Shown piece after piece: positions 12,501 through 21,000 of a stretch of DNA of 36,379 nucleotides. The DNA lies in the NCBI GenBank assembly GCA_002633005.1, contig NMRA01000122.1, forward strand, positions 137,992 through 174,370, read 5' to 3'. This DNA is from Phoronis australis (Eukaryota; Phoronida; Phoronidae). The notes under the pieces are model-generated. The model searched no databases and was not told where the DNA came from. It saw only the letters and a program-made list of their open reading frames with translations. The position numbers and the translations under genes are program-made. Within the stretch, counting starts at the first letter, position 1. The number at the start of each line of letters is the position of its first letter.

Positions 12501-15500
12501 CTGTACTCCGATTTAGTCCAAGTGTTAGTCGAGTTTGAGTTAGAGATTAGACTGCGGTCTCAACATTGTTTTGGGGTGTGTTGGAGAAGCGACCCAGAGT
12601 ATGGAAACGTTATGTAGGATAGGTTTTAGAGATAGCCAAGAAGGTTGACAGTCAGTTGGCTTATTGCAAGTTATTCCTTTTACTGTTGGAATATCTGTAC
12701 TTTCTGCTTAGGTGAGAACCTACTGGGGCTCGTTAGCTTCATAGGTAGCTCCACCAACTTGTCCGATGGCACTCAACCTGGTCGGCTAGATAAGATGGTG
12801 TATTTCGACGTGTTTGGCCTCTTCCTCGTCTCCTATTCATTCACACTGGCTAAAGTGGCTTCTACAGGTGTTATTCTGCTTGTGCTAGGAAGGACTCTCA
12901 GTAAAATATCAAAACTAAGCTATGGCAAGTATTGTAATGCCTCTGGCTTTGGCTAAATATGTACTTAAACACTTAAACTAAAAGTAACTATCTAATATCG
13001 TAGATTAAATATGTAAGTTTTTACTCTGTGTTAATCCCTGACTCGGAATATTACATATCTGGTGTCAAGAGAGTATTTGCAGTTTAAGCAGTGCTTTGTC
13101 TTCCCTGTATAGTTATTTCAATGCAGTCACCACTTTCATTGGTGTGCCCATTATGCACTCGAGTTCCTATGATTTTTAACCCTAACCTTGGAAATAACTT
13201 AATATAATAAAACTACAACAGTCAAAGCTAGAACAATCAAGTTTTACAGTGACGAAATCCTTACCGCCACTTTAAAGTGGATTAAAGTCCTTCAATGATT
13301 TTCTATTCTTTTTCATTAACAAAAACATTAACTATAATGATGTAGAATGACGCTACCAATGAGCTATATATGTCATATTTATCTCATTGGACGCTATTTC
13401 CTTACGTACCATTTGCACGTCATTCGTTCCAGTCGCTATTTAGTACAATACAAGAGTATTTGACATTCAGTATGAAAGTTATTCATCCTCAGAGGCTCAT
13501 TGCGAGGGAATCTGGTCGCATTTTCGTTTTTCAAATTTAGCGGAAATACTTCACCTCACATTATAAGTGTTGCATTTTGTCAAATATTTGTTATGCCAAA
13601 ATACCAAAGGGCAGCGGAAATGCGACTAATTTTTAGAACTTGAGTTTGGCGGACGAAGCCAATTTAAAGTGTACGTTATAGGCGAGAAAGGTGATTTTCG
13701 GAGATCGGCCTCACCTCGGAATCGAACTTAGAGCCCCCATTTGCAGTTAAACACTCTGCTGGCTGAGCTAAATCCCACTCGATGACTGGTAGAGTAATTT
13801 AAAAGTGTTTAACTGGTACACTCACAGCCTTCAGATGTCTGACGGCAGCGACAATTCGTTATTTGTAATAAAATCCTAAGAAGAATGGGTTCTGTTGTTT
13901 TATGCCGCTGGTCAATGCCAACAACTTCATGGACTCTGTCCCAACCAACAATAATCCAAAAATACGTTTCTCTACCGTAAAACCTATAATGTCCATTTAA
14001 TAGTCTTTTGAGTTCCATTAAACGTTGTCGTGATATAATTAAGTAAAACGTATTTCTGAAAGATTAATAATCCGGAGGTGCAAATCAAATCTTGCACACG
14101 TATCACCCCGTGCTTTTAAAAAAATACTGTAATTTTCCCATTTAATAATTGTATAAACCCATGATTTTGCGGTTTTCTTCTTTTGTATACATTTCAGGAA
14201 TGTCTTCGTCAGGAAGCTGCAAACATTTGTGTTTAGCGATGCTCAGTCATTGGTCGTCGTGGCTGGCCGCCATATTAACCAATGTGACGATAGCTGTTGT
14301 TCTCACTACTATTGGTCGATCACTCTCATGGTATACGAACTGCTGGCTTCTGATTGGACTATACATTTGTCCCTCGATTTTATGCATAATTCTTTTGCAT
14401 GATAATTTCTTCAGAACCTTAATGTCTGTAAGTGTACGTGTTATATTTCATTTTTACATTATTACTCGTTTTTCCAGTTTAAAGTTTGAAGTATTGTTTT
14501 TGCTCAGGATTCAAATTTATGAACGAGCTGCAGTTATAAATTTCAGTTGTAAATAATTAGGGCTAAGATTTTAGGAATAGCCATATTGCTACTGTTCATA
14601 AGCCAGGGGATTTTTGTTCTGTTAAGAAAGGAGCAATTCCGTGGTACAACATATATGCGCCAGTGTTAAGAGATATAACCCCTGTGACCTATTAGAAATT
14701 CCCAGTATTTGCCTTCACTTCTGCCTGTTCCTTCCTTTGCAGGTTAGTGACTGGCGTGTTTCGGAGGACCTCATGTTTGATGCCTGTCAGCTCGTTTTGT
14801 GCTGTCTACTTGGCGTGACCACCGGCGCTGGACTAACATCTGGTTACGTTTTTTTCGTCATGGTCTTGTTCCCTCTGCTCGGAAGGTGGGCCATGACGAG
14901 AATGGCCAGTCGCAGATACATCGCAGGTACAGAGCTGTTAAGCGTTATATACGGAGTGAGGAGGTGTTTACAGGTATTCTTACTATTGTATAGCCTATTT
15001 AGTGATTATATACCTCAGGGTCGGCGTCTCACGACTCGCAGGTTACATCCGGCCCCCAACTGTACTGTCCGCGATCACTAACGCATGGTTTTAGCCCAAG
15101 AACAGTTTAAACTCAGGGAGATCGACCTCGCTGAACAAGAACAAAACGTGTAGGAAGAATTTACATGGACCTCGCCAGAATAGCTATTCATAGAACGTGG
15201 TAATTTGCTAAACTAGTTTTGCATCGGTTGTACGAGATCCATGATAGCAGCCGGGGCCAATTAAAACAAATTCTCTTGGCAAGTACGAAACACAACCATG
15301 GTTTTCAAGGATTGGACTGCATAGGGTAGAAATAATTAAAATCAATACAATACACTGGCGTAGGTTAGTGAAATTCAATGATTATTACAGACAGAAAGTA
15401 AAACACTTTTACTGCCTCTTTCTACTCATGTATTTGTTGCTATCTCTTGGAGTATTTTCCTCCTACTTCTCTGGTCTTCTTTCTGTCAATGTGCACATTT

Positions 15501-18049
15501 TCGTGTGCGGTCTGTCTATGTACATGTATACCTAGCTACCTGCACTCTTGGCGTGTTTAACTGCATCTATCTTTCTATCGATCATTATATATTTATTTAT
15601 CTGTCTACGTGTTTGTTTGTTTGTAGATCTATTCCGAAATATTCGTTTATGCTCCACCCCATTTCTTTTGCACTAAATGGTGCAGAGTTATTTAGAGATT
15701 TGTGCTGAAACAATAACCATTATCCCATAGACAAATGATAGGTACCTCCTAATGAATGAGTTAATTGTTTTTCAGAGAGGCCGTGGCACTTTTTGGCTGC
15801 TCACTTAGCTGGTCAGTTTGTTCCATGCATCGTTCTCAATAGCCCCATTTATACAGCATTCCAAATGTTCATACCTTTAATGGGCCGAACAGGGTCAGAG
15901 GTCGTGCCTGATGTACCAATCAGCATCCTAGCTGCCAGTGCTGTGGTTTTGTTGATGTCGTATCAGGTATTGTTGTTGTACCATGTATTGGGCTTTACTG
16001 TAAAAAATCACCGACACCTACTGTTTTGTTATTTTAAAAGGATGTTTTTCCTGTTTTGGTGGTTTCACCCAAAGCTGGTTCTGTCACCTGCTGCACCTAA
16101 GGAAAAGCAAAATTCCTTTGTGACCCTTCATTAGTGAATCTCAAAGCACATCCTGTGTTTCCTGACTGGTGCTCCATACTTGCCAACCTTTTTGTTATAC
16201 CATCGAAAATTTCTAGAAAAGTATCAAAACGTAGTACAAATCTTCTTAAAGTAGTGCCAGAGGCGCGTCGCACGACGTACTTCGCTGCCACCTTCGAGGT
16301 CCGTTTTGTCCTCCCTAATCGCCACCAATTTTTTTCTGAATTTTTAATTCTTAATGTTTATTCATCTAAAAAGTTAATTTGCAATTCCAAAAGAGTTATT
16401 TTGGTGCCTCTTGGTGTCCCTTCAGTGAATGCCAGCCGTTACCTTCTACGACTTGGTGATTGCCTGAAAGAATCCATACATACCATGTATACCTTGGTGA
16501 GCTAAGGTCAAATGAGATTACTCACGGGTCTACTGGTTATCATTGATAGAAAAATGAATAATTTTTTTATTCACTCTCTTGTAATGTTTTTGATAGTTTT
16601 TACACTTTAGTAAATACTAGCAAACGGGTAGGAGGCGGAATGCAATATATTATGGAGATTGCAAGAATAAATATCCGGCATGTTCTTTAAAATCATTGAT
16701 GTAGCTCTGAATAGGCCAATTGCTTTTAGGCCGGTGATTGAGGTATATGCATTGTAACTGCCGAAAGTACATTTTTGAAATAACGTTTTTGAGTACAGTG
16801 ATTTTTTTGGAATACGTCCTTATTTGGTTTGGCAGTGTTAAAAAATCTTGGATTTTTAACTGGATATGGGTTCTACAAGATAGGCTTACATAGAAATTCA
16901 GCTCTCTTCGTTAATGTGGTTTTTGTCGCTTGATTTTCTATTTACAGGTAGGATTTATCTACGCCTGTAAAGACTGCCGACTAGTTAAAAGCGCGTTGAC
17001 GTCCTTATTTGGGGTTTCCATTATGATTGCAGTTTTTACGTCACAGGGATTTCCATATAGTGGCAATCCAAACTCTCCGAGTCCTCAACGGTTTGTAATA
17101 AACGTAAGACATTCTTATAAACATCATCAAAAAATATTTGTCTCTCGAAATTAATATTGTAATTAAACAATTTTAATTGCGTATTTGAATTCTTGTTTTT
17201 ACATATGATTGAAATTCCAGTGTATTGTGCAATAAGAATTACCGTCCGAACAATAAAATGAAGCTATCAAAACTTACTGTAAACGTCTCAGTTTATTATG
17301 TAGGATGGGTAGTTCAGCCTGAGACGTTTACTAATTTTATCCCAACGTATGAACGTGTTTTCGTCAGTTCTTTCTTTATCCATTAACACATTAGCTGAGT
17401 TTCGAAATAGCCGCGCCATATTAAAATTCACTATCCCGCTAGACAGTGACCAGGCCTTCGATGGACAGATGTTCAGCGCCACCTACAGATACCAGGAATG
17501 GGAGGTTTAAGCCTACTGGTACAAACAACGTTTTAACACTTTTCTTACTATCACAGTGTCGGAAAATTACCACTGCTGTGCAGTGGAATATATTAATGCC
17601 TTAGGGAAAAAGCAAACCTTTTAAAATATCTATGGATGAACAAGTATATATTGTTCCATACATTTCCCAATGTCAAGAAGAATCCGCGACAGTCAGTGTC
17701 TGCGGCTGGTAAAGGGGAAGAATTTCGATCACAGCCGGTGTCAAAAAGTTGTAATGAATTAGTAAACTTAAACTAATCTAATAGTCGGAGGAGCTGACAC
17801 TGTAGTAATTCAATATTTGTCCTCCAAATCAAAGTAGGGGTCCAGTGGAAGTCACCTTTGTGCTCCCGTTCCTGTAGAGAGCGCCAATATGAAAGGTCCC
17901 CTATTCTTTTCTCACAAGCCCTTGTTCTCTTCTCATTAACCGTAGTCCAGTTCTTATGAGAACGGTTCCTTTTTCATCAACCGCGTTTCATTTCTTGGAT
18001 GACCGAAGGCACATATTGGACGTGCTTGGCACCATTCAGCGTGTGTCTG

Positions 18050-18092
<43 letters not shown>

Positions 18093-21000
18093 AACACAAA
18101 CAAACACACACACACACATCGTAAGAAAAAAAATACTATACATCAGGAAAGAAGTGCAACTCTGTGAAAAGAAGTAATTTGGCGAGAAATAAATGACAAA
18201 TGTTGGTAATGAGAACGTCCTTGTGGTCCGTGACAGTAAAGATTGCCTTATAGTGACAATTAAAATCAAAGAGAAAAACTGATCAGCAAGGTGACTAAGT
18301 TGATGGCGGAGTTCATACCATGCTATCATGGTAGAAACATGTTCGTGAAAATGGATACTTGGAAGAAGGAAAGTGTTTCAAGACTTACTGTAATTAGTGC
18401 GAGTAAAACATAAACGTGTTCGCCGACATGAAACTTATATTGCGGAACCGGAAACAGCTAATTACATACTAGCAACGCCAGCTATTGAGTAGCGATAAAA
18501 CAAAGCAATATTGAAACAGAAAGTGATGACTAAAACTGGGCGAGAGGTTCCAAATGTGATCTCTGAAGGGAATAGTGGCTGCCTTGTGGGAAATATGACT
18601 GGAGACAAGCGGGTAGAAACTCGCGATTACCAAGTGAATGTTTATTGGTTTTACACTCGCAGTGTCAAAGTATTGATTTCATTTGACTGTGACAACTCTA
18701 GGCATACATTTATAGGTGTTCATTTCATTTTTCAGCACATTTATCGAACATTCTCTAATGCGACAGGAAGTTCTACGGATTCGGGCATACTCATTATACC
18801 CTTTGATTACAATGGTATCAGTAAACTGCCCTCAGATATCACAGGTCTCTCAGAGGCCGCCCCGGCATTGTGCGAAGACGCCCCCTATTGTGGGTGGCCT
18901 TATTACTTCCCCGTGATCAACATTTTCAAGTAGGTATAAATTCTGGATTTTTAAAACTTACATTTCGCCTTGTGTAGCAGACTTAAAACGAAAATCAAAT
19001 TGGGGCTTTTAGTATGAGAAAATGGGTCTCGTAATATTCGAAAATGGTGCATGTCAGCATTGTCTGATTTGATTTGCCAGCTAATCAGGGCGACATGCAG
19101 CTTTACTTCTGCACGCACACCAACAAGTCGATTTTTAATGTATTGTATTTGACTTTGACTGTGATAGATGATAGTTCGTGACAGCAATAAGCTTTCAAGT
19201 CAGAAGCATTTATAATTTTGACAGGAGCTCTAATTTTACGTGTTGTAAGAGATTAGGCCAAGGTGCCGAAAAGTCTTGTGCTTAGCTTCCTATTATCATC
19301 ATCATCATCACCACTACCATCGTCATCATCACCAGCTCCGACATCATCCTTATGCGTTGTCCCCGTCGTTTTCGTCATTTCCTTAACCATGCTTACCGCT
19401 GTCCTCGTCGTCATTATCAATGTCACTGTTATGATTACAGGCAAATGGTTTACATTCCCGCTCCCGCTCCTGTCTTATTCCCTACTCTGTCTGTTCGGTC
19501 ACGTGCTGAGATCATAAACAAGCATACACAGCTTCTTCATCTCACCGTCGCAGGTAGGTGGACAGTGCTTTAGTGGTGCGTAGGCGCACGTAGGCGCAGC
19601 CAACCACCTATTGGTATTTGAACGAAGCGCCTACGTACCGTAAGTTACGCTCAGTGCTCAAAGTGATACGGTGGGCTTTGGGCGCCTACCTAACTTTAAT
19701 TTTACCACTACAGCACTGTAGGTGGATGTGTTCATTATCATTATCAATAGACCACTAGACCACTTCAGGGTCTCCAAAATGGCAGAAAAATGAGTCGAAA
19801 TCTTCATGTGTTCTACGGAATCACACCGTCTTTTCGTGTTAACAGATACTTATTCTCTTAAATGGTTGAAACGAAACTTTGCTCGGTAATTCTCGTCAAT
19901 TGTCAATAAATTTTGTCAAGCGTGACTAACGCTTTGAACAAAACGACAGCTCCTAGAAAAGAGTGTCCTGAACCACAGTGATGGCATGATTTAGCGGGAA
20001 AATGTGTTAATCACTGAGGACCAGACAGCTGGTGATGGATCCAGTTTTGTGTCAATTCACCAAAAACAGGATTTTGCGATGCTTTGAAATTGAGAGCTAT
20101 ACTGTACTGTCAATTACCCATTCCTATTGTCTGCGTAAAATGATTACGTTATCATGGAGACCACTGTAACAGTATAGCTGTTGGTATTTAGCACCGGTAT
20201 GTGCTAATAACGCAATCTGTGCCGAGATAAGTGTCTTTGGTCCACCCATCCATTAACCGTTTCTCTTAACAGGTCCAAATCACATTAACCTCTTTGTACG
20301 GCCTGTAGAGGGCGTCATGCTGACAAACTGGTCGACTGAAGGCGCCGGTGAACCCAAGCCATGCACACTACCAGCTGAGGCCAGGATAACCAGACCAACA
20401 TACTTCATGTTTTTCTCGTATGGTCAACTACCCAAGGAACCATGGTCATTTTGGTTGAAGTTCATGGTTAGGTTATGTGCACTGGAGTTGTCAGTCTTGG
20501 CGTAGATTCATTAAGGTTATGTAGGACTGCATGGTGTACTTAGCCAAATATTTATAAAACTATAGATTTTTAAGTCAGTTAAGGAGAATACCACCCGATT
20601 TAATTAGTCTTTTTACCGTCTTAATCGGTCTATATCCTCATCACCTCGTATATGGTCGATCTTACCTCGCCGAGGGGTGTCGCGTTAACCTGTGAGGAAG
20701 GTGAGAAACGACGCAGTGACGTCAGTGGTTCTTCTGCAGAGTAAGTGCCGCTATGGTGTGGTGTATCGTTCCCGCTTGTGTGAACTGTGAAGGTGCAAGG
20801 AAAACGGGTATATCGTTTTTTCGATTTCCTCGAGAGTGCATAATGCTATTGAAGTGGCTCCCGGTAATATTAAAATACCAAGTATGAGGCCGGAAAATTC
20901 TCCGTGTCTGTCAGTGGCCGGCATTTTTCTTCGACATATATTTCACTTACGGTCGAATGCTCGCTTACCAAACAGCTCATGCCAGGGCAGAAAAAGAGAC

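Noticed and set aside
13700-13790. Functional tRNA gene on the - strand
   Set aside because: A and B boxes are present but T and anticodon stems do not pair and no consistent acceptor stem can be drawn.
18036-18329. 97-codon frame rich in Cys-Val on the - strand
   Set aside because: Translation of the CA/TG microsatellite.
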